Program-made: the position numbers and the translations under genes | Notes under the pieces: generated by a model | What the model was told of the DNA's origin: nothing | Database searches by the model: none | The model's input: only the letters and a program-made list of their open reading frames with translations | In this document: piece after piece, positions 1-11,400 of the stretch | Numbering within the stretch: position 1 is the stretch's first letter | Layout: the number at the start of each line of letters is the position of its first letter | DNA from: Sporosarcina sp. PTS2304 | Lineage (GTDB): Bacteria; Bacillota; Bacilli; Bacillales_A; Planococcaceae | DNA length: 64,000 bases | NCBI RefSeq assembly: GCF_003351785.1 | Contig: NZ_CP031230.1 | Location: 2,952,501-3,016,500, forward strand | Direction of reading: 5' to 3'

Positions 1-2794
<2,794 letters not shown>

Positions 2795-2868
2795 TATTAT
2801 TGAAAAGCGGAAGCAGTTACTTGAACAACCCAATGTCTTTTATTCAGTTTTGAGTGAACAACTCAACA

Positions 2869-2985
2869 GTCTAGTAACGATAGCGAAGAGGTCACACCCG
2901 TTCCCATACCGAACACGGAAGTTAAGCTCTTCAGCGCCGATGGTAGTTGGAGGTTTCCTCCTGTGAGAGTAGGACGTTGCTGGGC
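2869..2985 (+). rRNA. 5S ribosomal RNA
   Basis: Intact 5S rRNA about 117 nt long: GATAGCGAAGAGGTCACACC block, CCGAACACGGAAGTTAAG loop and GAGAGTAGGACG near the 3' end. The two ends (GTCTAGTAACG and CGTTGCTGGGC) pair to form helix I with G-U wobbles, which sets the boundaries. It lies 75 nt after the 23S, as in Bacillus rrn operons. Confidence 0.95.
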
Positions 2986-2991
2986 AAGCGA

Positions 2992-3030
2992 AGCCATTCC
3001 TTATGGAAATCCATGGGGGATGGCTTTTTT
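2992..3030 (+). terminator. rRNA operon terminator
   Basis: Strong stem-loop directly after 5S: AGCCATTCCTTATGG pairs with CCATGGGGGATGGCT (with G-U pairs) and is followed by a run of six T. Typical Rho-independent terminator ending the rrn operon. Confidence 0.9.
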
Positions 3031-3197
3031 GTGTGTAAATATATTTAAAAACTTGTAAATTTCCCTATTGTTGTGAGAAGGGGGAGGAGTGATGGAGTGC
3101 AAGGAATCGAACTGATGGGACTCGAACGTATGACATACGTGAGACTCGCCATCGGTGAAGATGACGCGGCAATCCGTCGCTCATCGCCCTTCGGAAC

Positions 3198-3272
<75 letters not shown>

Positions 3273-3278
3273 AAGCGA

Positions 3279-3317
3279 AGCCATTCCTTATGGACATCCA
3301 TGAGGAATGGCTTTTTT
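3279..3317 (+). terminator. Second copy of the rrn terminator
   Basis: AGCCATTCCTTATGG pairs with CCATGAGGAATGGCT, followed by seven T. It is a near copy of the terminator at 2992-3030 with changes that keep the stem, and belongs to the duplicated 5S remnant. Confidence 0.8.
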
Positions 3318-3421
3318 ATGTTTTCCAATAAATAGAATGGCAATGAAAAGAAGATGAATAACGAACGAACTCATAGTATGAATCATAATACACATAACAT
3401 TGTTCAGTAGTTTATTTTGAC

Positions 3422-3451
3422 TACCCTAACTTAGACGGTGAAGTTAGGGTA
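3422..3451. promoter_or_regulatory. 11-bp perfect inverted repeat before yihY-hssRS
   Basis: TACCCTAACTT and AAGTTAGGGTA form a perfect 11-bp dyad separated by 9 bases, about 40 bases before the yihY start. There is no T-run, so a terminator is unlikely; an operator or a leader hairpin for the yihY-hssR-hssS operon is possible. Seen directly; function inferred. Confidence 0.45.
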
Positions 3452-3491
3452 TATTGGTAGTAAAGAGTTTTAAATGACTGGGGGGGATCTG

Positions 3492-4298
3492 ATGGTTCTG
3501 ACGATTATTAAGCGTTTCTTTAACGAACGTTTTTTTGATCAAGCAGCGCAAAATGCTTACTATTTACTGTTGTCAGTTTTGCCATTTCTATTAGTGGTTT
3601 TGTCTATTGTACAGTTCCTGCCTGTACAAGAAGCCAGTATTTTAGCTTTACTCCGTCCATTTGTACCAGAAGAGTCGTTTCAACTTATTGAGCAGAGTAT
3701 ACAATCGATGCTGTATAAAAGCCATGGTAATCTTCTGATAGTCAGTGTGGTTGCTGCGCTATGGACTTCATCTATTGCTGTGCAATCATTTGCCCGTTCT
3801 TTGGACTTAGCCAATAAGAAAAAGCAACGACAGGCATTATGGATTTCCTTTATTAGAAATATCGGTGTCACTATTTTGTTTATGTTAGTTATGCCGTTAT
3901 CTTTGTTTTTACCTTTGCTAGAAAAATTATTTCGAAAAGTCATTGCATATTATGATGTCTTTGAAGATTGGGAAGGCTGGTTATATATTTGGCCTAATAT
4001 CAAGTGGGGATTGGGAACGTTCTTTTTATTGTTGTTTTTTATGTTGTTTTATCAACTGGTTCCTACAGGGAAAATGAAGTGGAAAGAGGCGTTACCTGGT
4101 GCCTTATTTTCAGCATTTGGCTGGCAACTAGTGTCACTTTTGTTCGGGGATTATGTAGCGAGAGTGGATTATTCTAGATTATATGGACAATTGGCGGGTA
4201 TTATTATGCTTGTGCTATGGTTTTATTTAACGGCAGTCATTATTATGTTATCAGGACTGCTGAATGCGGAGTGGAAAAGAAAGGGGCGTTCTACGTGA
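3492..4298 (+). CDS. YihY/BrkB family inner-membrane protein
   Basis: A 268-residue polytopic membrane protein of the YihY/BrkB family (once misnamed ribonuclease BN). The exact biochemical role of the family is not settled. About six hydrophobic segments are visible, with the family-typical N-terminal FFDQAAQNAYYLLLSVLPF segment and a C-terminal GQLAGIIMLVLWFYLTAVIIMLSG segment. ATG at 3492 is preferred over the upstream in-frame ATG at 3474 because the GGGGGGA ribosome binding site lies between them. The stop overlaps the GTG start of hssR by four bases (GTGA), so the two are translationally coupled and form one operon with the heme sensor system. A membrane-stress role next to HssRS is only a guess. 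Confidence 0.85.
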   Translation: MVLTIIKRFFNERFFDQAAQNAYYLLLSVLPFLLVVLSIVQFLPVQEASILALLRPFVPEESFQLIEQSIQSMLYKSHGNLLIVSVVAALWTSSIAVQSFARSLDLANKKKQRQALWISFIRNIGVTILFMLVMPLSLFLPLLEKLFRKVIAYYDVFEDWEGWLYIWPNIKWGLGTFFLLLFFMLFYQLVPTGKMKWKEALPGALFSAFGWQLVSLLFGDYVARVDYSRLYGQLAGIIMLVLWFYLTAVIIMLSGLLNAEWKRKGRST

Positions 4299-4966
4299 AG
4301 ATTTTAGTAGTGGATGATGATATACATATTTTAGAGTTGGTCAGTATTCATTTGCGTCAGGCGGGTTATACGGTGGTGAAAGCAATGAATGGCGTACAAG
4401 CTTTAGAGTTAGTAGATCAGGAGTGGCCGGATTTAGCAGTAGTGGATGTCATGATGCCTGGTATGGACGGTTACACCTTGACTAAAAAACTACGTGAAGG
4501 TTCTGAAATTCCTGTGTTACTATTGACGGCTAAAGGTGAGATGGAAGATAAAGAGCGAGGATTTCTAGCAGGTTCGGATGATTATTTAGTGAAGCCTTTT
4601 GAACCGAAAGAGTTATTGTTTCGAATCCATGCTATTTTGCGCCGTTATGATAAGGCGGTTGACAGAATAATCCAGGTAGGTTCGTTAGTGATCAATCGGC
4701 AAAGTTATGAGGTCGTTCTCGGAAAGAAGTCCTTATTACTGCCATTGAAAGAGTTTGAATTATTGTCTGTATTAGCCTCTCGTCAGAATCAAGTATTTAC
4801 ACGAGATGTACTAGTCGAGCGTGTGTGGGGATTCGACTATGAAGGAGATGAGCAGACGTTAAGTGTTCATATTAAAAGACTCCGTGATAAGTTGGAGAAA
4901 CTTACGGATGAAGTGAAGATTGTGACGATTCGTGGAGTGGGGTATAAATTAGAGGTGACGGAATGA
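4295..4966 (+). CDS. hssR: Heme-response regulator HssR-like (OmpR family)
   Basis: DNA-binding response regulator, 223 residues: receiver domain (LVVDDD acidic pocket near residue 5, phospho-acceptor Asp in VVDVMMPGMDG near residue 50, KPF lysine near 100) and an OmpR-type winged helix ending in VHIKRLRDKLEKL and TIRGVGYKLE. The stretches DKERGFLAGSDDYLVKPFEPKEL and WGFDYEGDEQT are much closer to staphylococcal HssR than to general OmpR regulators. The start is GTG at 4295 behind AAAGGGG, overlapping yihY by 4 bases; it overlaps hssS by 4 bases too. In staphylococci HssR switches on the heme exporter hrtAB; no hrtAB is in this window, but an HssR-type direct repeat follows hssS. Confidence 0.88.
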   Translation: MKILVVDDDIHILELVSIHLRQAGYTVVKAMNGVQALELVDQEWPDLAVVDVMMPGMDGYTLTKKLREGSEIPVLLLTAKGEMEDKERGFLAGSDDYLVKPFEPKELLFRIHAILRRYDKAVDRIIQVGSLVINRQSYEVVLGKKSLLLPLKEFELLSVLASRQNQVFTRDVLVERVWGFDYEGDEQTLSVHIKRLRDKLEKLTDEVKIVTIRGVGYKLEVTE

Positions 4967-6342
4967 AGTCGCTCTATGGAAAGTTTTTGGTGATGACACT
5001 TGGTATTATGTTGACTAGCGCACTGATTGCCTTTTTGACAGTCAATACGTACTATCATCGCTATTTGAAAGAAGAAAATGATAGCAAAAATGTGGCGATA
5101 GCACAACAAATTTCCTCATTCATTGAAGTGACAGAAGGATTAGAGCTAGATGTTTATTTTGAGACGCTAGCCCGGACAGGTTATAAGTTGTTAGTCGTTG
5201 AAGCAGATGGACATTCAGTTGTGTACGGAGAAAAATTTCGTGAGAACAATTTAACTAGCGAATCAATTCGACAAGTACATGCGGGACAAGTGTATCATGG
5301 TATGCGTGATTTGCAGTCTGAGACATTTGTGACAGGATACTTTTCTAATGAGTCTGCGAATACGGTTGGGGTTCCTTTTACTTATGGCGGAGAAACGTAT
5401 GCTCTTTTTCTACGTCCTGATATAAAGATGTTATTTACTGAAATTCACTACTTGCTTGGCGGTATGGTGATCGTTATGGCGGTAATTAGTTTACTAGCCA
5501 TGCTGGTAGTGGCGCGTAAATTGATTGAACCTATTGTAGTTTTGACGCGTGCGACGAAGAGGGTAGGGGAAGAGCGTTTCAGTGGAGAGTTAATGATTGA
5601 TCGTCGCGACGAGATCGGTCAGCTGGCTGAAAGCTTTCAACAGATGATTAATCGTTTAAGTGAAAATGATCAAATTCGCAAGGCTTTCATTAGTGATGTA
5701 TCACACGACTTCCAATCACCTTTGTTGAATATAAAAGGCTATGCTGATTTGCTGTCAGATGAAGAGCTACCTATTGAAGAAAGAAAGCGGTATGCCAGTA
5801 TTATTCAGTCTGAAACAGAACGCTTGTCTACATTGACGAAACAGTTGCTGTTATTGACATCGTTGGATCAACTTGTGTCTCCATTGCAGAAAAAGGTGTT
5901 TCGCGTAGATGAGCAAGTAAAAGAGACCGTCCGAAAGTATCAATGGTTGCTGCAAGAGAAAGAGTTATCACTTATGCTGGAAATTGATGAAGTAACTTAT
6001 GAGGGGGATCCTGCGTTTCTTGACAAAGTGTGGGAAAACTTAGTATCGAATGCATTGAAATATACGCCAGATGGTGGAACGATTGATATACGATTAACTG
6101 AACAAGCAAATGAAATCTATTTTTCTATTGAAGATAACGGAATAGGGATGTCTGAGGAGACAAGTCAGCGGATTTTTGACAGGTTTTACCGTGCTGATCA
6201 TTCGCGTACCCGTGAAGTTGAAGGAACAGGGCTTGGTTTATCGATCGTTGAACAAGTAGTTCGATTGCACGATGGCCGTGTGACAATAAGCAGTGAGCTC
6301 GGCGTAGGTACTACATTTACTGTGCAGTTGCCTAAATTGTAA
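4963..6342 (+). CDS. hssS: Heme sensor histidine kinase HssS-like
   Basis: A 459-residue membrane sensor kinase: transmembrane segment near 8-30, an extracellular sensor of about 130 residues, second transmembrane segment near 165-190, HAMP, HisKA with the phospho-accepting His in SDVSHDFQSPLL (about residue 246), then HATPase with N, G1 and G2 boxes (ENLVSNALKYTPDGG, DNGIGM, GTGLGLSI). The sensor keeps HssS hallmarks: YYHRYLKEEND after the first membrane helix, a VYGEKFRE stretch, VTGYFSNESANTVG and the FLRPDI motif before helix two. The HssS family responds to excess heme in the membrane. ATGA overlap with hssR. No terminator follows; an HssR-type repeat starts 7 bases after the stop. Confidence 0.88.
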   Translation: MKSLYGKFLVMTLGIMLTSALIAFLTVNTYYHRYLKEENDSKNVAIAQQISSFIEVTEGLELDVYFETLARTGYKLLVVEADGHSVVYGEKFRENNLTSESIRQVHAGQVYHGMRDLQSETFVTGYFSNESANTVGVPFTYGGETYALFLRPDIKMLFTEIHYLLGGMVIVMAVISLLAMLVVARKLIEPIVVLTRATKRVGEERFSGELMIDRRDEIGQLAESFQQMINRLSENDQIRKAFISDVSHDFQSPLLNIKGYADLLSDEELPIEERKRYASIIQSETERLSTLTKQLLLLTSLDQLVSPLQKKVFRVDEQVKETVRKYQWLLQEKELSLMLEIDEVTYEGDPAFLDKVWENLVSNALKYTPDGGTIDIRLTEQANEIYFSIEDNGIGMSEETSQRIFDRFYRADHSRTREVEGTGLGLSIVEQVVRLHDGRVTISSELGVGTTFTVQLPKL

Positions 6343-6348
6343 TATAGA

Positions 6349-6368
6349 GTTCATCTTCAGTTCATCTA
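6349..6368 (+). promoter_or_regulatory. Putative HssR direct-repeat operator with promoter
   Basis: GTTCATCTT, two bases, GTTCATCTA: a 9+2+9 direct repeat of the same pattern as the HssR site recalled for staphylococcal hrtAB (two GTTCATATT units two bases apart). A GATAAT -10 element lies at 6385-6390, so the second half-site covers the -35 position, as expected for activation by an OmpR-family regulator. The gene following is the small oxidase-like membrane protein. The repeat is seen directly; binding by HssR is inferred. Confidence 0.6.
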
Positions 6369-6416
6369 GCCGTGGTAGGATAAAGATAATAGATAGATGA
6401 CAGGAGGAAATGTAGT

Positions 6417-6818
6417 ATGCAGGAAAAATGGAGTTTACGTTTGATTCGCGTTGCAGCGATTTTTGGTTTAATTGGAACTGTGCTTGGTTCCCATATGGCG
6501 GGAAATGGTTCATATGCTTTTCGTCCAATTCACGCGCATATTTTACTAGTAGGCTGGCTTTCAATGTTTGCGTGGGGAGTATTTTATAAAATTTACCGTG
6601 TACGAGCGAAAAAGATTTTAACACTTCAAGGGTGGACGGGAATCATTGGTGCCATTGGTCTAACGGCAGGAATGTGGTTGCAATTTCTGCAACCGTTCAA
6701 TATTAACGAAACATTTGCTTTAATCTTCTATATTGTTGGTGGTACAGTTTTATTAGTTAGTTTCGCATTGTTTGTCGTTGTGACAATGATGGTGGAAAAG
6801 CCAAAAGCTGTTCGGTAA
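6417..6818 (+). CDS. Small heme-copper-oxidase subunit I-like membrane protein
   Basis: A 133-residue protein with four predicted membrane helices. The second helix region RPIHAHILLVGWLSMF, with its HAH pair and following GW, resembles small proteins usually named cytochrome-c oxidase or cbb3-type subunit I-like, in which such histidines could ligate heme. It is far too short to be a catalytic oxidase subunit and has no copper site. Start ATG 6417 behind CAGGAGGAAATGT. It is the gene directly after hssRS and is preceded by the HssR-type direct repeat, so it is likely induced by heme stress. Possible roles are heme binding, buffering or delivery; none is shown by the sequence. Confidence 0.7.
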   Translation: MQEKWSLRLIRVAAIFGLIGTVLGSHMAGNGSYAFRPIHAHILLVGWLSMFAWGVFYKIYRVRAKKILTLQGWTGIIGAIGLTAGMWLQFLQPFNINETFALIFYIVGGTVLLVSFALFVVVTMMVEKPKAVR

Positions 6819-6831
6819 ATAGAAGTACTAC

Positions 6832-6867
6832 CCAAGTATGCGGTCATCTGCGTACTTGGTTTTTTTT
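6832..6867 (+). terminator. Terminator after oxidase-like gene
   Basis: CCAAGTATGC pairs with GCGTACTTGG around an 8-base loop and is followed by eight T. Ends the HssR-controlled transcript. Confidence 0.88.
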
Positions 6868-6992
6868 GCGTTCATTTTGCAGATTGTCGAATCGTAAGGA
6901 AAATCTCTAGCCGAAAGTCAGCCGTTTCAACAAAAACAGCATTTCTATTATGACATACTGGAATAATCCAACATTGTAAAGGAGCTTTGCCC

Positions 6993-7658
6993 ATGACTGC
7001 TCAAAACCGGTTTACCTTAACGATGATTTGTTTCAGCGTACTTATTGCTGGCACTCTTTTGATTAAACAAACAGCGAGTTCGGAACAGGCGAAAATAGAG
7101 CTTGTTGGAATTGACTATGCAGAGATGAACAAGGCTGTTGAGCTCGTACTTGAGGACATGCCTGAAATAGAAACAGAACTTCAGTGGATTCGCTCGAGTG
7201 TAAAACCGATGACAACCGACCATTCGTTTTCTACTAATAAAACAAAGTTTAGAATACGTGTGAAAAATCATTTGATTAAAGAAGAACATTCATCTTCATT
7301 TCTAAGTGGTATTGCAGAAAAACAGACGAACCGCTATAAAGATATGCTGGAAATTTCAAAAACGGAGTATAAAATTCGTCTGACAGAGGAAGAGGTGGAT
7401 GACTATATTAAGCAAAACGTAACTACCGTTTGGAATAGGGATAAACGAAAATATGCGAAGGCGCTGGGCTTAACTTTAGATGAATTAGACTATGCGTTTG
7501 ATCGGGATGTGTATGCGATGGATGCATTGTGGCAGAAACTACTGCCAATTGCGATTGAGGAGTATCCGAGACATAGGGGAGAGGAAGGGGAAGCGTACAA
7601 AGTCCGTGTAAAAGAAGAGTTTTTTAGTATGGAGAAAAAAAGCGAGGATGAAAACTGA
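6993..7658 (+). CDS. Unknown exported or membrane-anchored protein
   Basis: 221 residues, not recognised with certainty. One hydrophobic N-terminal segment (about residues 7-25) suggests a signal anchor or uncleaved signal; the rest is charged and soluble, predicted outside the cell. The part LTEEEVDDYIKQNV...AKALGLTLDELDYAFDRDVY resembles the helical N-terminal segment of SurA/PrsA-like chaperone proteins, but there is no rotamase domain. ATG at 6993 is chosen (AAAGGAG eight bases upstream) over TTG at 6987. It lies just before the sortase and giant surface protein, in the same direction, and might assist their export; this is inference from position only. Confidence 0.6.
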   Translation: MTAQNRFTLTMICFSVLIAGTLLIKQTASSEQAKIELVGIDYAEMNKAVELVLEDMPEIETELQWIRSSVKPMTTDHSFSTNKTKFRIRVKNHLIKEEHSSSFLSGIAEKQTNRYKDMLEISKTEYKIRLTEEEVDDYIKQNVTTVWNRDKRKYAKALGLTLDELDYAFDRDVYAMDALWQKLLPIAIEEYPRHRGEEGEAYKVRVKEEFFSMEKKSEDEN

Positions 7659-7747
7659 CTATACCATTTACCAGTTTAAGAGTTTTGTAAGTGTAACCTA
7701 CTATACTCAAAATAGGGGTAGATTTGTATCGAAAAGAGGGTGTGGTA

Positions 7748-8365
7748 GTGCATAAGTTGATGGGTTGGATACTGGTGCTTGGCGGGTTGCTGTTAATCTG
7801 CTATCCATTTTTAAAAAATATAGCCTACGATCGACAACAACAACAACTCCTCGAAGCATTTGATCAGCTGGGTGCAATGGAAGATATCGACTTTTCAGAG
7901 GAACAGGCAACTGTAGAACCTTCTAAAGGCTCTGATAAAAAGACCGATCCCGCATTAAAAGGCGGACGTGGCATTGTAACCATCGATAAAATCGGTCTTG
8001 AAATGTTGATATTTGAAGGAGTTACAGAAAAGGAACTCGGTAAAGGTGCAGGAATGATAGAGCCCCAAAAAGACTTTACCAAACATAACATCGGACTTGC
8101 AGGGCATCGTGCTGTAGCGGATGGTAAGCAATTTAACCGTCTAGGAGAACTTGAAGCGGGCGATGAAATTCAAGTCAGTACGAAAAAAGAGACGTTGCAT
8201 TATCGTATAACGGACACATTTGTCGTACATAAAACAGATGTATCTGTATTGGAAGATCAAAATACACCGCAACTGACATTAGTCACTTGTACTCCATTAG
8301 GCAGTTGGCATCCGCCTGATCGGTTAATCGTCCAAGCAGAATTGCAAACAGTGGAGAAGCGTTAA
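7748..8365 (+). CDS. Sortase (class D-like transpeptidase)
   Basis: Membrane-bound cysteine transpeptidase of 205 residues that joins LPXTG-type proteins to the cell wall. N-terminal membrane anchor (MGWILVLGGLLLICYPF), linker, then the sortase beta-barrel with catalytic His in GLAGHRA (about residue 119), Cys in LVTCTPLG (about 181) and Arg in PPDRLIV (about 191). The TLVTCTP signature and N-terminal anchor fit class D-type enzymes best; the subclass is not certain. GTG at 7748 follows GAGGG by seven bases; TTG at 7724 is an alternative. The next gene, 117 bases on, encodes an LPQTG protein, so this is probably its dedicated sortase. Confidence 0.85.
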   Translation: MHKLMGWILVLGGLLLICYPFLKNIAYDRQQQQLLEAFDQLGAMEDIDFSEEQATVEPSKGSDKKTDPALKGGRGIVTIDKIGLEMLIFEGVTEKELGKGAGMIEPQKDFTKHNIGLAGHRAVADGKQFNRLGELEAGDEIQVSTKKETLHYRITDTFVVHKTDVSVLEDQNTPQLTLVTCTPLGSWHPPDRLIVQAELQTVEKR

Positions 8366-8482
8366 CATGGTTATTTATATTGTCATATAGATAAGGATTG
8401 GGAGAAGGGGACATTCATTTGATGAATCAAGTAAGAGAAACCCGGACCAACAAACAACTCAGAAGGGAGAGGGCAACACAAA

Positions 8483-11400
8483 TTGAAGAAGCAATTACAC
8501 ATATTCATGCTCACGCTACTAGTCTTGGGTCAGACGATTCTTGGTCCATTAGGCGCTGGTGTAGCGAGTGCGGAAAGTCTTCCGGGTGCATCGTCGAATG
8601 ATGCGAAGCAAGAAGTTCAAGAGAAATCACCAGACAAAGCGGTTTCTAGCATGAACAGTATAGAGGCGGACGGGAAGAAGCCTGAGAACACAGAAAAACC
8701 GGATAAAAAAGAAGAATCTACTCCTTCTAAAAAGCCAGTAGACGAAGGAACTTCAGCACCACCGGAGGGCACCGATGGCAAGGTGGAGGAAAAGCCTGCA
8801 GAAGATAAGCCAGCTACGACACCAGATGGAGAGAAGGATAAGCCAAGTACTACGGATAAGAAACCGTCGACAGGCAAAGATGATGCTGACAAGCCTACAG
8901 CAGAAAAAGAAGGCGATAAAGAGGTAGATAAGAAAGAAGAAGGTCAGTCGGATGAAGAAGTGACGGATGAAAGTAAGAAGCCTGCTACAGGTGAAGACGG
9001 CACTGAAGAGGACGCGACTGATGATGAGGTTGATGGAGTTGACGGTGAAGTATTGGAAGAGGATGGAGAAGAAGAGAACGATTCAATGGAGGTTGGTTCA
9101 GAAATCGACCTTAACAGTGTTACAGTATTAAACTTTGAGCAGCTTGTTTTAAGCGGTTCTGTGAATGGAACGATTACAGATCCAGCACAAGCAGCGAACT
9201 TTACACCGGTACTTGGTGACAAAGTTCGAGTTTATTATAATTTTGTCACTACTCCTCAAGAAGAAGCTGGCGTAGGATCAAGCTTTACGTTCAATTTGCC
9301 ACAAGGTTTAGTAAATTTTAATCAAGGCGGTCTAAATGGAACACTCGCTGATGGCGATGTAACATTTTCATATGAGACGCAAGGAAGCACTGTAACAGTT
9401 ACAATTACAGACGGGTATCTCCCAGCAGCGGCACCGTATACAGGAAGGCTAGACTTTTTGGCTGAATTGAGCGGTGCTAATACCGACAATCAATTGGAAC
9501 AAACACTGGAGATTCCGTTAAAAGGTTCCGCGTCTATTGAAATTCCTTTCGTCTTTAAGCCATCAGGCGGGAATAAGCCTATGACTAAAACAGGCGAGGC
9601 AGTTGTAGACGGCAATGATCGGTTTATTGATTGGACAGTTTGGACGAATCGCAATGGAATGTTATTATCTAATGCAAAGATCACGGATGTGACTGATGGA
9701 AAACACGTGCTTGAAGGCAATATAACAATCAAAAAGTATGAGGTAGGATTGTCAGGTGTAGCTGCAAATTCTTATGCTACTGAGACTGTGAACAGTTTTG
9801 CTGATATCAGTCTTACTGGTCGTGACGCTTACGAAATTACTTATAGAACAAAAGTGACGCATGTGCAAACCGAGGAAATAGAATCTTTTACAAATACAGC
9901 GACACTAACTAATAATGAGACTACTGTAGAAAGTACAACTGGTAGTGCAAGCCATAAATACGGTCTGAAAATGGAGAAGACAGCTACTGCAAAGGATAAG
10001 TATAAGGGTAGCTGGCAAATAGAGTATAACTACTTCGGTAGTAAAGGTACTAAGACATTAACAGATACAGTAACAGGTCCGCACAAGATTATTGGAAGTA
10101 CAGTTAAAGCTTATAATGTAACAGTAGATTCTCTAGGTAACGGGACGAAAGGTAGTTTAGTTAGTCCACAGCCGACGTTTAATCTAGACGCGGATGGTAA
10201 AGGATTTACAGTTGAGTTAGCATCCCCGAATGGTGAGGCGTATTTTATTGAATACGATACAGAGTATGATAAAGAATTTGTTACAGCAGGTGGAAGTGTA
10301 AAAAACACTGTGACTGATGATACAAATCCTGCAAGCGATACGATTTTAATAGAAGAAAATATTTTCAGTAAAACGCGTAGCTCAATAGATTACAATAATA
10401 AAATTATCACGTGGACAATCAGCGTAAATGCTGAGCATGCTATGAATGGGTTTACAATTGAAGATGATTTTGAAAGTTATTCAACTGGTGGAACTCGTCA
10501 GAAATTAGTAAATCCAAGTAATCCATTTATTATTACTAACTCAGTTATCCCGACTAACAAGGCCCTTAAAGGTACGGACGGAGATGCAGGATTCACACTG
10601 GAGTTTGGTAACTTAACAAAAGGTCAAAACTTTACAATCACATACCAAACAAAGTTTGATATTTTACCAAATGGTACTACTTATGGTGAATATAAAAACA
10701 CTGCAATAGGTTCTTGGACGGGAGCTGTTGATGGAAAAACTTATTCGATACCAAAATCAGCTGAATATGCACCAGGAAATTCCTCACCGACCGGTAAAAA
10801 TGGATATAAGAATGGTGAATTTGATCATGTGGATCAAGTATTTAATTGGAACTTAGCAGTGAATATTAACAAGCAAGAAATTAATGGTGCAACTTTGACC
10901 GACACTATTGGAGATGGGCATGCAATAGTTGACGGTTCTATTAAAGTATATAAGCTTAATTTGGGTAACGATGATGAAACAGGCACAGTAGGGGCTGAGG
11001 TGACTTCTGGATTTACATTCACAGAAAAAACAGCAAAGAAATTCGTAATTACATTTAATGCATCGACTACAGATGCTTATATCGTGAAATATCAAACAAA
11101 AGATACAGATAATGTAATTGGAAACGGTCCGAATGGTGATACGTATGGAAATACAGCGAGTTTTGCAACGCCTAATAGTGGTAGTTTTCCATTCACAGCA
11201 ACTGCAGAAGTAAAACATGCAAATAAATTAATTGTCAAAACTGCAACTCAAAATCCGAATGACGAAACGATTACGTGGCTAGTCAAAGTCAATGAGTCAC
11301 ATTCCACTTTAGGAAACATTACTTTATACGATAAAATGTCCCCTAACCAATTGATTTTGACGGAGACATTTGAGAAACGTGAAATTCGTATGAATAAAGC

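Noticed and set aside
3100..3160. GGAATCGAAC and GGGACTCGAACG as reversed tRNA T-arms
   Set aside because: No cloverleaf or acceptor stem can be built on either strand; only mentioned as a possible scar.
8398..8601. 67-codon frame with good-looking GGGAGAAGGGGA before it
   Set aside because: It overlaps the signal-peptide region of the adhesin in another frame and has no recognisable features.
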